This document shows positions 14,648-23,337 of a stretch of DNA of 32,967 bases, one piece after another. The notes beneath the pieces are model-generated. The model did not search any database, was not told the DNA's origin, and saw nothing but the letters and a program-made list of their open reading frames with translations. The first letter of the stretch is position 1. Each line of letters opens with the position of its first letter. Source of the DNA: Chloroflexota bacterium (lineage in GTDB: Bacteria; Chloroflexota; Limnocylindria; P2-11E); the NCBI GenBank assembly GCA_005887995.1, contig VBJD01000082.1:1-32967 (forward strand). The letters run 5' to 3'. The position numbers and the translations under genes are program-made.

Positions 14648-16764
14648 CGGTGCTCGAGGCGGCGCGCATCGAGGCCGCGGGCGCGCGCTTCGAACCGGGT
14701 AGCGACGGCATCGCGCGCATCGTCATCGATCGACCGACCGATTCAGTCAACGCGATCGACCCGCCACTCCTGGCCGCACTTCTTCGTGCCGTCGAGGACG
14801 CACGCGCGGCCGGACCGCGAGGCCTCGTGTTCGCGAGCGCGAAGCCGGATCAGTTCGTCGGAGGCGCCGACCTCTCGCTCATCACCACCTGGCCATCCGC
14901 GAGCGAGATCAGCGAGGCGTGCCGCGTCATGCATCGCCTTGTGAGCGAGATCGCCGCCCTGCCGTTCGTGACGGTGGCCGCGATCAACGGCACCGCGCTC
15001 GGCGGCGGCTACGAGCTCGCACTCGCCTGCGACTGGCGCATCGCGGGCGACGCGCCAAGCGTGCGCATCGGACTGCCGGAGATCACGCTCGGTCTCATCC
15101 CGGCCGGCGGTGGAACGCAGCGGCTCCCCCGCCTCGTCGGGCTACCGCGCGCACTGGATCTCATCCTGAACGGACGCCGCCTCTCGGCCCGCCGCGCACT
15201 GCGCGCCGGCCTCGTCGATGAGGTCGTTCACCCCGCCGCCCTCGAGCGCGCCGCGCGCGATCGCGCGGCGAAAGGGCAGAAGCGCGGCGTCAGCGGGGGT
15301 GCGACGCCCGTCGAGCGCGCCGCGACCTGGCTCGCGCCGGCGCGCGCGTTCGCGTTCTCGCAGGCACGGCGCCGCGTCGCCAAGGAGACGCGCGGCCACT
15401 ACCCGGCGCCGGAGAAGGCCATCCAGGCGATGTCCATCGGACTCGCGCGCGGGATGAATGACGGACTCGAATACGAGGCGCAGGCCTTCGGCGAGCTCGC
15501 GACGAGCGCCGTCGCGCGCAACCTCATCGCGCTCTTCATGCTCGGCCTACGACAGCGACGCGCGGCGGGGCACGATCTGCCGACCGCGAGCGCGCCTGTG
15601 CGCATCGGCGTCGTCGGCGCGGGCCTCATGGGTTCGGGCATCGCGCAGAGCGCCGCGGTCGCGGGGATGAGCGTGCGCATGCGCGACGTGGACGATGCCG
15701 CGGTCGCGCGCGGCCTCTCCGCGGTGCGATCGCTCAGCGAGGACGCGGGACGCAAGGGCGTCTTCGACCGCCGCGAGGCGAAGCGCACCATCGCGCGCGT
15801 CACCGGGACGAGCGATTGGAGCGGCTTCGCGCGCGACGAGCTCATCGTCGAGGCGGTCTTCGAGGAGATCGCGACGAAGCGGCGCGTCCTGAAGGAGATC
15901 GAGTCGGTCGCGTCGCCCGACGCGGTGATCGCCACGAACACGTCGGCGTTACCTATCGCCGACATCGCGCGCGAGGCGGCGCATCCCGAGCGCGTCGTGG
16001 GCATGCATTTCTTCTCGCCGGTGCATCGGATGCAACTGGTCGAGGTCGTGCGCCCGGCGAAGGCATCGCCCGAAGCGGTCGCGCGGGCGGTCGCGGCGGG
16101 ACAGGCGCTGGGCAAGACCGTGATCGTCGTGCGCGACGGACCCGGCTTCTACACCACTCGCGTGATCGGCGCGATGATCGGCGAGGCGACGCGGATGCTC
16201 GACGAGGGCGCGCGGATCGAGGACATCGACCGCGCGATGACCACGTTCGGCTGGCCGGTCGGTCCGTTCACGTTGATGGACGAGGTCGGCCTCGCGGTCG
16301 CGAGCCACGCCGGCGAGACGGTCGCGACCGCGCTCGGCGTCGCGAGCGAGCGCAACGCGGTGCGCGTCCTCGCGGACGCCGGGCTGCAGGGCAAGCGCAG
16401 CGGTGCGGGCTTCTATCTGTATGGCAAGAAGCGCGAGCCGAATGCGCGCGTGTACGAGCTCCTCGGCATCACCGCGCGGCGCGACGTCCCGCAGGGGCCG
16501 ATCGGGCCGGCCGAGCGACTGACGTCGCTGTTCGTGAACGAGGCGGTGCGCTGCCTCGACGACGGCGTGCTGCGCTCGCCGGCCGAGGGCGACCTCGGCG
16601 CGGTGCTCGGCCTCGGCTTCCCGCCGTTCCTCGGCGGACCGTTCCGCTACGCGGACGCGCAGGCCACCGCTCTGCGTGATCGGCTGACTGCGCTCGCCGA
16701 GCGGCATGGGCAGCGCTACACGCCCGCGACGAGCATCGCGAATGGAAGGCGGTTCTTTCCATGA
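14644..16764 (+). CDS. fadJ: Bifunctional enoyl-CoA hydratase / 3-hydroxyacyl-CoA dehydrogenase (FadJ/FadB type)
   Basis: A 706-residue multifunctional beta-oxidation enzyme. Residues 1-290 form a crotonase domain with both glutamates (GTALGGGYELALACD and IGLPEITLGLIPAGGGTQ). Residues 318-495 form the NAD domain with RIGVVGAGLMGSGIAQ, and GMHFFSPVHRMQLVEVV carries the dehydrogenase histidine. Two C-terminal dehydrogenase domains follow (PGFYTTRV and a second repeat ending GFPPFLGGPFRYAD). The start is a TTG overlapping the thiolase stop as TTGA, and the stop overlaps the next ATG, indicating tightly coupled translation of the operon. Confidence 0.92.
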   Translation: MTVLEAARIEAAGARFEPGSDGIARIVIDRPTDSVNAIDPPLLAALLRAVEDARAAGPRGLVFASAKPDQFVGGADLSLITTWPSASEISEACRVMHRLVSEIAALPFVTVAAINGTALGGGYELALACDWRIAGDAPSVRIGLPEITLGLIPAGGGTQRLPRLVGLPRALDLILNGRRLSARRALRAGLVDEVVHPAALERAARDRAAKGQKRGVSGGATPVERAATWLAPARAFAFSQARRRVAKETRGHYPAPEKAIQAMSIGLARGMNDGLEYEAQAFGELATSAVARNLIALFMLGLRQRRAAGHDLPTASAPVRIGVVGAGLMGSGIAQSAAVAGMSVRMRDVDDAAVARGLSAVRSLSEDAGRKGVFDRREAKRTIARVTGTSDWSGFARDELIVEAVFEEIATKRRVLKEIESVASPDAVIATNTSALPIADIAREAAHPERVVGMHFFSPVHRMQLVEVVRPAKASPEAVARAVAAGQALGKTVIVVRDGPGFYTTRVIGAMIGEATRMLDEGARIEDIDRAMTTFGWPVGPFTLMDEVGLAVASHAGETVATALGVASERNAVRVLADAGLQGKRSGAGFYLYGKKREPNARVYELLGITARRDVPQGPIGPAERLTSLFVNEAVRCLDDGVLRSPAEGDLGAVLGLGFPPFLGGPFRYADAQATALRDRLTALAERHGQRYTPATSIANGRRFFP

Positions 16765-18476
16765 ACTACTTCAACGAGAACCCCGACCTGGTCCTCACCT
16801 TCGACAAGGTCGTCGACTGGCAGCGCGTCGTACCACTCGTCTGCGGTCCTGAGGCGAACGTCGCGGATACCGTCGCGACGTGGCGCGAGCTCCTCAGCGT
16901 CGCGGGGGAGTACATCGGCACCGAGATCGCCGGCCGCGCGAAGCAGGTCGATGAGATCGGCGTGATCCGCGACGGCGGCCGTGTCGCGACGAGCGAGCCG
17001 ATGAACGAGAACCTGAGGGGCCTCGCCGACCTCGGGTTCGTCGGCCTCGCGCTGCCGGAGGCACACGGCGGCAGCGGCCTCCCGATCGTGCTCAACTCGC
17101 TCGGCGTCGCGATGATCGCGCGCGCGTGCGCGGCGACGATGGTCGAGTTCGGCATCGGCTACGCGGAGCCCGCCGCGATGATCGTGCGCTTCGGTACCGA
17201 GGAGCAGAAGCGGCGTTGGGTCCCCGGCGTGCTTCGCGGCGCGACGAAGGGTGCGGTCGCGATGACCGAGCCGCAGGCCGGGTCCGACGTTGGCAACGTG
17301 CAGACTTCGGCACGCCAGGAAGGCGACCACTGGTGCCTCGTCGGCCGCAAGCAGTTCATCAGCGCGGGCAACGGCGACTTCGTCATCGTGCTCGCGCGCT
17401 CGCAGGCCGGCTCGTCAGGTCTCGATGGACTCTCGCTCTTCATCGTGCCGCGCGAAGGCGACAACTACGTCGTCGAGCGCGCCGAGCACAAGTTCCCGAT
17501 CCGCGGATCGACGACCTGCTCGCTCGTGTTCGAGAGCTCGCGGGCCGAGCTCCTCGGTGAGGCCGGCGGTGGATGGAAAGAGATCCTCACCTTCATGAAC
17601 GAGTCGCGCATCGCGATCGGACTGCAGGGCCTCGGCATCGCCGAGGCGGCGCATGAGAAGGCGGCGCGGTACGCCGCGATGCGCAAGCAGATGGGCCTGC
17701 CGATCCGTGAGCACCCGATGGTCGCCGAGATGCTCCTCGACATGGAAACGACGATCGCCGGCCTTCGCGCGATCGCGACCGAGGCGTCGACGTTGCAGGA
17801 CGTCGTCACCCACTCAAAGGACGAATCCGCGACGCGTCAGCTCCGCGAGCTCACGCCGCTGGTGAAGTGGTACGGCTCGGAGGAGGTCGTCCGTGTCTGC
17901 CGTTCCGCGCTGCAGATCTTCGGCGGCTACGGCGTCGTGACCGAGTACGAGATCGAGCGCCACATGCGCGACGTGCTCATCCTCCCGATCTACGAGGGCA
18001 CGTCGCAGATCCAGTCGCTCATGGCCGTCCGCGACCTCATGCGCGTCATCCTCCGTCACCCCGCATCGCTGCTGCGCGGCGGCCCGACGCCGATGCTCGG
18101 GCGCGCCCGCTTCGGAGGCGATTTCGCGGCCGCGCGCGGCACCCTCGTCGGATCGCTGCGCGGCCTCATCGCCGGGATGGCGCGGCGTGGCGGGCTCGCG
18201 CTCGTGCGCGGTCGACGTCAGCCGACCGAGGACGAGATACGTCCGTTCATGCTGCACGCCGAGCGCATCACCGAGACCCTCGCGCACCTCCACGTCGCGC
18301 GTTCGCTGCTCGAGCAGGCCGCGCGCGTCCCCGAACGGCGTGCCGTCGCCGACCGCGCCGCGCGGCGCGCCAGGATCGTGGCGAAGCGCAACGCCGAGGC
18401 GATCGCGAGCGGCGATGGGGGCGTCTTCGCGCGAGTCGATGAGTGGGCGCGCGAACGCGCGACGCCTTCCCGTTGA
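16761..18476 (+). CDS. Acyl-CoA dehydrogenase (long 571-residue type)
   Basis: An FAD enzyme for the first oxidation of acyl-CoA. AMTEPQAGSDVGNVQT near residue 167, FISAGNGDFVIV near 199, and the catalytic base Glu412 in LPIYEGTSQIQSL are intact. The N-terminal MNYFNENPDL and about 150 extra residues after the core resemble the DmdC/AcdA-like subgroup with an appended C-terminal domain, rather than a 380-residue short enzyme. Chain-length preference cannot be read. ATG overlaps the FadJ stop as ATGA, and its own stop overlaps the TetR start as TTGA. Confidence 0.92.
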   Translation: MNYFNENPDLVLTFDKVVDWQRVVPLVCGPEANVADTVATWRELLSVAGEYIGTEIAGRAKQVDEIGVIRDGGRVATSEPMNENLRGLADLGFVGLALPEAHGGSGLPIVLNSLGVAMIARACAATMVEFGIGYAEPAAMIVRFGTEEQKRRWVPGVLRGATKGAVAMTEPQAGSDVGNVQTSARQEGDHWCLVGRKQFISAGNGDFVIVLARSQAGSSGLDGLSLFIVPREGDNYVVERAEHKFPIRGSTTCSLVFESSRAELLGEAGGGWKEILTFMNESRIAIGLQGLGIAEAAHEKAARYAAMRKQMGLPIREHPMVAEMLLDMETTIAGLRAIATEASTLQDVVTHSKDESATRQLRELTPLVKWYGSEEVVRVCRSALQIFGGYGVVTEYEIERHMRDVLILPIYEGTSQIQSLMAVRDLMRVILRHPASLLRGGPTPMLGRARFGGDFAAARGTLVGSLRGLIAGMARRGGLALVRGRRQPTEDEIRPFMLHAERITETLAHLHVARSLLEQAARVPERRAVADRAARRARIVAKRNAEAIASGDGGVFARVDEWARERATPSR

Positions 18477-19057
18477 GCGCCCAGCGTGCCGTGAATGGGC
18501 GCGAGGACGAGATCCTCGCGGCCGCGGCGCGCATCTTTCGCGAGAAGGGCTATCACGGCGCGAGCATCCGCGACATCGCCGATTCCGTCGGCCTGCTCAA
18601 AGGGAGCCTCTACCACTACATCCGCTCGAAGGAGGAGCTGCTCGCGCGGCTCTTCGACGGCGCGCTCGAGGGCACGGTGCGCGAGCTCGAAACGATCGCA
18701 GCGCGCGAGGCGACGCCGAGTGATCGGCTGCGCGAGATGGTGAAGACGTACGTGCGCGCGGTGACGGCGAATCTCGACGCCGTCGGTCTTTACCTGCGCG
18801 AGTGGCGCGCGTTGCCCGCGCCCGAGCTCGCACGGCTGCGCGCGCGCCGGCGCGCGATGCGCGCCCTGTTCGAGGACGTTATCGGTGAAGGGATGCGCAA
18901 GCGCGAGTTCGCGTCGGCCGACGCCAAGATCTCCGCGCTCGCGATCCTCGGCATGTGCAACTGGCTCTTCGAGTGGTACCGCCCGCGAGGCCGACTGCGG
19001 CCCGAGGCGCTCGCCGATGAGCTCGCGGATCGCGCGGTGCGAAGCGTGTCCCGCTAG
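18473..19057 (+). CDS. TetR-family transcriptional regulator of the beta-oxidation operon
   Basis: About 194 residues. The HTH lies in the N-terminal 60 residues, GREDEILAAAARIFREKGYHG followed by ASIRDIADSVGLLKGSLYHYIRSKEELLARLF, the standard TetR pattern; the remaining helices form a ligand-binding domain, plausibly for acyl-CoA as in FadR-like members. The TTG at 18473 overlaps the acyl-CoA dehydrogenase stop as TTGA, the same junction as thiolase/FadJ; a GTG at 18491 is possible and an ATG at 18443 lies inside the previous gene. As the final operon gene it probably binds the palindrome at 13375. Confidence 0.85.
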   Translation: MSAQRAVNGREDEILAAAARIFREKGYHGASIRDIADSVGLLKGSLYHYIRSKEELLARLFDGALEGTVRELETIAAREATPSDRLREMVKTYVRAVTANLDAVGLYLREWRALPAPELARLRARRRAMRALFEDVIGEGMRKREFASADAKISALAILGMCNWLFEWYRPRGRLRPEALADELADRAVRSVSR

Positions 19058-19064
19058 AGGACGA

Positions 19065-20306
19065 TCAGCGCGGGAGGATATCGACCGCGCGCGCCCCGGT
19101 GCCGAGGTCGAGATGGCTCAGGACGCGATTCGACGTCGTGTCGACGACATCGATGCCATCATTCACCAGCGCATACAGCCGCGCGCCGTCGGACGAGAGC
19201 GCGAGCGAGCGCGCGACGCGGTCAGGATCCGCCCAGCCCTTGAGCACGAGATCAGCGGTCGTCAGGACGGCCACGCCGCGCGCGGCGATCGCGTACAGCC
19301 GCGAGCCATCTCGCGAGAGGACCGCGCTCGATGACCGCGGGTCGCCTGGAATGCCGGTCGTCCGGAAGCTGGCCGTACGGGTGACCTTCTGGCTCAGCCC
19401 GTCGATCACCGAGAGATTGCCCACGACGGCGTCGACGACGTAGAGCTTGCTGCCGTCGTCGGTGAGCGCCATCGAGAACATCGATGAAGGTGACCACGTC
19501 CCCGCGACGTCGAGGATGCACTGCGCGTATCGCCCGGGGACGTTGAGCGCGTGCACGAACGGCTTGCCGTTCGGGCGCATGTAGAGCCCGTAGCTCCAGT
19601 CGCCGGACTTTGGCGCGACGGAGACGTGGAACGTCCCATCCATGAGGCCGACGGTCGGATCGAACTGCGCGATCGCGGCCTTGTCGAAGATGATGTCCGG
19701 CTTGAGCAGGTTCGCGCGCAGGTCGTACAGGCGCACGTTGTACGTGGTCGCGCCGGGCTGCGGGTGCTCGATGAGGTACATCGCACTGCCGTCGTTGTGG
19801 ATCGCGTCGAACGTGAAGCGCGACGACAGCGTGATCGTCTGCGAGAGCTTGCCCTGGGCGACGTCGATGATCGCGAAACGGCTCGCGGGATCGCCCGAGT
19901 ACGTGCCGTTCCCCTCTCGCGAGACGAGCACGAGCCATTTGCTGTTCGGTGAGAAACCTGACGGCGATGGACCGTACGCCGACGGGAGCTTGTATTCGCC
20001 GGCGATCCCGATCGCGAAGCGGCTCGATCCGCCCAGGTCCGTGGCGGAGACGGCGGTCTTGCCTGCGCTCGCGTCGACATGCACGACGAGGTCCTTCGTC
20101 GGTGAGAGGAGGCCGCCGGGCAGGGTCGCGAGGACGCGGCCCCCGGCCGTTTCGATGATCTGCGTGCTCTGCTCGCCTTCGATGACCAGCCGCTCGGCAG
20201 CAGGTGGGGTGGTGGGATGGGACGTGGGCGTCGATGCGACACCGCTCGCGGGAACGCCACAGGCGGAGACGAGGAGCGCGGCGGCCAGTGGGATTCGCCC
20301 GAACAT
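19065..20306 (-). CDS. Beta-propeller lipoprotein (YVTN/WD40-like repeats)
   Basis: A 413-residue exported protein. The lipobox LLVSAC places the lipidated Cys at residue 16, followed by a Ser/Thr/Pro-rich linker. The rest is repeated blades with segments such as ALTDDGSKLYVVDAVVGNLSVID, AVLSRDGSRLYAIAARGVAVL and ALSSDGARLYALVNDGIDVVD, which are beta-propeller repeats of the YVTN or WD40-like class. It is probably anchored to the outer face of the cytoplasmic membrane. Function is unknown; such proteins scaffold or bind ligands. Its stop is seven bases from the convergent TetR stop. Confidence 0.8.
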   Translation of the reverse strand: MFGRIPLAAALLVSACGVPASGVASTPTSHPTTPPAAERLVIEGEQSTQIIETAGGRVLATLPGGLLSPTKDLVVHVDASAGKTAVSATDLGGSSRFAIGIAGEYKLPSAYGPSPSGFSPNSKWLVLVSREGNGTYSGDPASRFAIIDVAQGKLSQTITLSSRFTFDAIHNDGSAMYLIEHPQPGATTYNVRLYDLRANLLKPDIIFDKAAIAQFDPTVGLMDGTFHVSVAPKSGDWSYGLYMRPNGKPFVHALNVPGRYAQCILDVAGTWSPSSMFSMALTDDGSKLYVVDAVVGNLSVIDGLSQKVTRTASFRTTGIPGDPRSSSAVLSRDGSRLYAIAARGVAVLTTADLVLKGWADPDRVARSLALSSDGARLYALVNDGIDVVDTTSNRVLSHLDLGTGARAVDILPR

Positions 20307-20352
20307 GCCCCCTTTACAGCGGCAGTGACGGCGCGGTTCCCGTCGGCCCCCG

Positions 20353-22239
20353 CTAGCGGCCGACCAGGCCCATCGCCTGCCAGATCGGCACCGCGAGGGC
20401 GATCGCGGCCAGGCGGACGATCGTGAGCGCGGCGCCGACGCGAGTCCCCTGACGGTCGTCGAACGCCTCGCCGTTCGTCGCGTCGCGCGCGATGAGGTAC
20501 TCGAGACCCTGGTACGGCAGGACCCAGACGTTCGCGGCGACGAGCACGACGAACCCCGCGACCCACGGCGCGATGCCGAGCGCAGGCGCGGCGGGCACGA
20601 GGGCGAGGCTGAGCAGCACCATCGCCGGGCGGCTTGGCAAGAGGAACCGACTGACCATCACGAGCGCCGCGAACGCGACGACCAGGAGACCGGGCGAGCG
20701 CACCGCAGCGGTCACGTTCAGCAGCAGTGACGCGACCCATTTGTCCACGCCGTTCGCCTGCAGCACCGCACCGGAGCCGAGGAGCACGCCGAGGAAGACG
20801 AGGAAGCCCCAATCGAGCGAGCTGCGAAAGCGCTCACGATCGATCACGCCTGCGGTCACGATGACGAGCGCCGCGAGCGCGAGCCACGCCGAGTCGATCG
20901 CGACGACGCTCTGCGCGAGGACGCCGACGACGAGCACCGCAAGCCCGGCGATCGCGACGCGTTCGGAATGCCTGATCGGACCGAGGATCCGCGTTTGACG
21001 CCGGATCGTCTCAGCTTCGACGCGCGCGCTCGCCTCTGCTCGCAGGACGACGAACAGCACGACCAGCGCTCCAACGAGACAGAAGAGGCCGACGGGCGCC
21101 GCCGCAGTCAGCCAGCCGAACCATCCGAACCGCCGCTGGTCGTCTGGCGAGAGGAGACCCACGACGAAGAAGTTCGTCGCGAGGCCTGTGAGAAAGACGC
21201 TCGAGAAGTACCAGTAGCCGACGAGTCCCGCGAAGGCCAGCGACGCGCTGCCCTTACTTCGTGGCGCGTACCCGAACGCGCGCGCGAGCTCGTGCGTGAG
21301 GGGCGCGATCGCGGCGACGCGCGCCACCGAGAGAGGGACGAGCGGCGTGAGGACGATCCCGCCGAAGACGAGCGCGAGCATCTGGCCGCCGTGCGTCGCG
21401 GGGAACGCGCGAAGGAGCCACAGGGCGGCGCGGAACAGCAGACCTGAGCGGACCATCGCGGCGGCCAGCGCGAGCGCACCGAGCGCGAGGAGCCACGACG
21501 ACGACGCGAAGCCGCTGAAGATCGTGGTGAGCGGCGCGAGGCCGCTCGCGCCCCAGGCGACGGCCATCGCGATCGCGACGGCGAAGTCAGGGAGTGGCTC
21601 GGCGAGCCATGCGATCGCGGCGCCGAGAAGAACGAGCACGGCGTGCCACCCGTTGACTGACAACCCCTGTGGCGCGGGGAATTGCGCGAGCACGAGCGGG
21701 ATCGCGATCGCGGCCGCCGCGCCGAACACGCGCACGCGCGTTCGTGATGCGCGTGGCCGAGGGTCGATGCGCATCGGGTCCGGCTCCTCGAGGAGCGGGG
21801 CGCCGACGAGCGTGCGCTGCCGGCGGTCGAGCGTGTCCGCGAGCGATGTCGCGACCGCGAGGGCGATCTCCGGCCGTTCGCGGACGAGCTGCTCGAAGCG
21901 CTCGCGGGGAAGGCGCCAGACGTTCACGTCGTTGACCGCGATGACCGTGGCGGTGCGTCGCGAGAGGAGCAGACCCATCTCGCCGAACGAGCCCGGTGCG
22001 GCGACGTGGCCGACGTCGACCGCGCCCGATTCTGCGTGGACCGAGGCGGTGATCGCGCCCGATGCGAGCAGGTAGAGCTCCCCCGCTGCCTCACCCTCGC
22101 GCGTGATCGTCGTGCCGGCTGGGAATGCCATCGGCTCGAGCGCGCCGGCGAGTCGCGCGAGGGAGACGCGATCGAGTCCGGCGAAATACGGAACGAGTCG
22201 GAGCAGCGACTCGAGTTCGGCCTCGTGCTGCTCGTTCAC
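20353..22239 (-). CDS. Cyclic-nucleotide-binding domain fused to an SLC13-type permease
   Basis: A 628-residue fusion. Residues 8-140 are a cNMP-binding-like domain (LVPYFAGLDRVSLARLAGAL, FPAGTTITREGEAAGELYLL, GSFGEMGLLLSRRTATV). After a linker come about 12 hydrophobic helices of the SLC13/ArsB-type anion permease class, with repeated halves and a NFFVVGLLSP motif. This is probably an inner-membrane dicarboxylate, sulfate or arsenite-type transporter gated by the cytoplasmic sensor domain. The GTG at 22237-22239 gives the typical cNMP N-terminus VNEQHEAELESLL; the longer open frame runs into the tRNA gene and cannot be protein. No clear Shine-Dalgarno. Confidence 0.82.
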   Translation of the reverse strand: MNEQHEAELESLLRLVPYFAGLDRVSLARLAGALEPMAFPAGTTITREGEAAGELYLLASGAITASVHAESGAVDVGHVAAPGSFGEMGLLLSRRTATVIAVNDVNVWRLPRERFEQLVRERPEIALAVATSLADTLDRRQRTLVGAPLLEEPDPMRIDPRPRASRTRVRVFGAAAAIAIPLVLAQFPAPQGLSVNGWHAVLVLLGAAIAWLAEPLPDFAVAIAMAVAWGASGLAPLTTIFSGFASSSWLLALGALALAAAMVRSGLLFRAALWLLRAFPATHGGQMLALVFGGIVLTPLVPLSVARVAAIAPLTHELARAFGYAPRSKGSASLAFAGLVGYWYFSSVFLTGLATNFFVVGLLSPDDQRRFGWFGWLTAAAPVGLFCLVGALVVLFVVLRAEASARVEAETIRRQTRILGPIRHSERVAIAGLAVLVVGVLAQSVVAIDSAWLALAALVIVTAGVIDRERFRSSLDWGFLVFLGVLLGSGAVLQANGVDKWVASLLLNVTAAVRSPGLLVVAFAALVMVSRFLLPSRPAMVLLSLALVPAAPALGIAPWVAGFVVLVAANVWVLPYQGLEYLIARDATNGEAFDDRQGTRVGAALTIVRLAAIALAVPIWQAMGLVGR

Positions 22240-22262
22240 GATCGGCGGAAGGTTAGCGTCTG

Positions 22263-22334
22263 CGACCCCGGAGGGAATCGGACCCTCGCACATGGATTCG
22301 AAGTCCACTGCTCTATCCACTGAGCTACGGGGTC
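22263..22334 (-). tRNA. tRNA-Arg, anticodon TCG
   Basis: A complete cloverleaf on the minus strand: acceptor GACCCCG pairs with CGGGGTC, D-arm GCTC-AGTGGATA-GAGC, anticodon loop CTTCGAA with TCG anticodon, and T-arm GAGGG-TCCGATT-CCCTC. Discriminator base is G and no CCA is encoded. The T-loop has C at position 55 in place of the near-universal T. Confidence 0.93.
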
Positions 22335-22344
22335 AGTGCGCGTC

Positions 22345-22377
22345 AATAGGACTGGGTCCTAATGCGCGAGTCCTATT
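22345..22377. promoter_or_regulatory. Inverted repeat between tRNA-Arg(TCG) and the HNH gene
   Basis: AATAGGACT (22345-22353) and AGTCCTATT (22369-22377) are perfect 9-bp inverted arms around a 15-base spacer. The left arm also forms a smaller nested hairpin, TAGGAC-TGG-GTCCTA, using bases within the spacer. The element overlaps the upstream region of both divergent genes and is AT-rich, so it could be a shared operator or a structural remnant of insertion. Confidence 0.5.
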
Positions 22378-22412
22378 TTCCCGCATCCGTGTCTATGCGG
22401 ATATGACGGTCT

Positions 22413-23333
22413 GTGAAGCGATGCACGCGATGTGGTGTCGAAAAGCCCCTGAACGAATTCCCACCTGTGCGCCGCGGAGAGCCAAAGCTTCAGAGCTGGT
22501 GCCGTGCCTGCTTCGCTCAGGTGAACGCCGCCTACTACGCACGCAATCGCGAGCGTGAGAAGGCGCGGCTGGTCGCGCAGACCAACGCGCGGCGAGATGA
22601 GAACCGACGCAACATAGTTGCGTACCTCCTCGTACACCCGTGCATCGACTGCGGCGAGACAGACATCGTCGTACTCGAATTCGATCACCGTGAAGAAAAG
22701 CGTGGCGATGTGTCTACCTATGCAAACGGCGGACGTACGTGGAGACGAGTCCTACAAGAGATCTCGAAATGTGACGTCCGCTGCGCGAATTGCCACCGAC
22801 GCATGACCGCACGCCGTGCTGCTGCCCGAGCATCTCGAGCTCAGTCGAGTTCGCGCCAGCGCCGCGCTGCGGTCCAGCTTGATCTGAGAAGTGCGGTCGA
22901 TCGGCAACGATGTCGGGTATGCGCGCAAGAAAAGCCACTCGCAGAATTCGGGCTGCGTTCAATCGCGACGCGCACACATCACCACATCTGCCTCGAGTGC
23001 CAACGAGCGGTGACCAAACTCTTGTACGCCACGCGGCGCGGCGGCCCAGTGCACGCGATCCGCAAGCGGGGCACTGCGCGTCGCGATGTCTTAGCTCAGT
23101 ACGTATTCAGTTATCTGACGGACCATCCGTGCGTCGATTGCAAGCAAAGTGATCCGCTCGTGCTTGAGTTCGATCACCGCCGAACTAAGACCGCGAATGT
23201 GAGCGACCTGGTGAGATCGGCAGCATCTCTCAGCGAGATGGTCGCCGAGATCGAGAAATGCGAGGTGCGCTGCGCGAACTGCCACCGACGACGGACGGTG
23301 ATGGAGATCGGCGGCTACCGCCTCGGCGCCTGA
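22413..23333 (+). CDS. Tandem-duplicated zinc-finger/HNH endonuclease-like protein
   Basis: A 306-residue protein built from two equal modules. Each has an N-terminal CxxC knuckle followed by a downstream Cys pair (C4/C7 and C30/C33; C167/C170 and C193/C196), then an HNH-like core: HPCIDC, VLEFDHRE and VRCANCHRR in module 1; HPCVDC, VLEFDHRR and VRCANCHRR in module 2. Every matching position is offset by 163 residues. The zinc-binding CxxC plus DH...N...H layout is that of HNH nucleases of phage and mobile-element type. The gene starts at GTG with no evident Shine-Dalgarno, is visibly less GC-rich than its neighbours and has fewer C/G-ending codons, suggesting transfer. It abuts both flanking tRNA-Arg genes. 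Confidence 0.75.
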   Translation: MKRCTRCGVEKPLNEFPPVRRGEPKLQSWCRACFAQVNAAYYARNREREKARLVAQTNARRDENRRNIVAYLLVHPCIDCGETDIVVLEFDHREEKRGDVSTYANGGRTWRRVLQEISKCDVRCANCHRRMTARRAAARASRAQSSSRQRRAAVQLDLRSAVDRQRCRVCAQEKPLAEFGLRSIATRTHHHICLECQRAVTKLLYATRRGGPVHAIRKRGTARRDVLAQYVFSYLTDHPCVDCKQSDPLVLEFDHRRTKTANVSDLVRSAASLSEMVAEIEKCEVRCANCHRRRTVMEIGGYRLGA

Positions 23334-23337
23334 CCGG

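Noticed and set aside
22240-22320. Extending the SLC13 fusion protein into the tRNA
   Set aside because: The tRNA-Arg gene occupies these bases with a complete cloverleaf.
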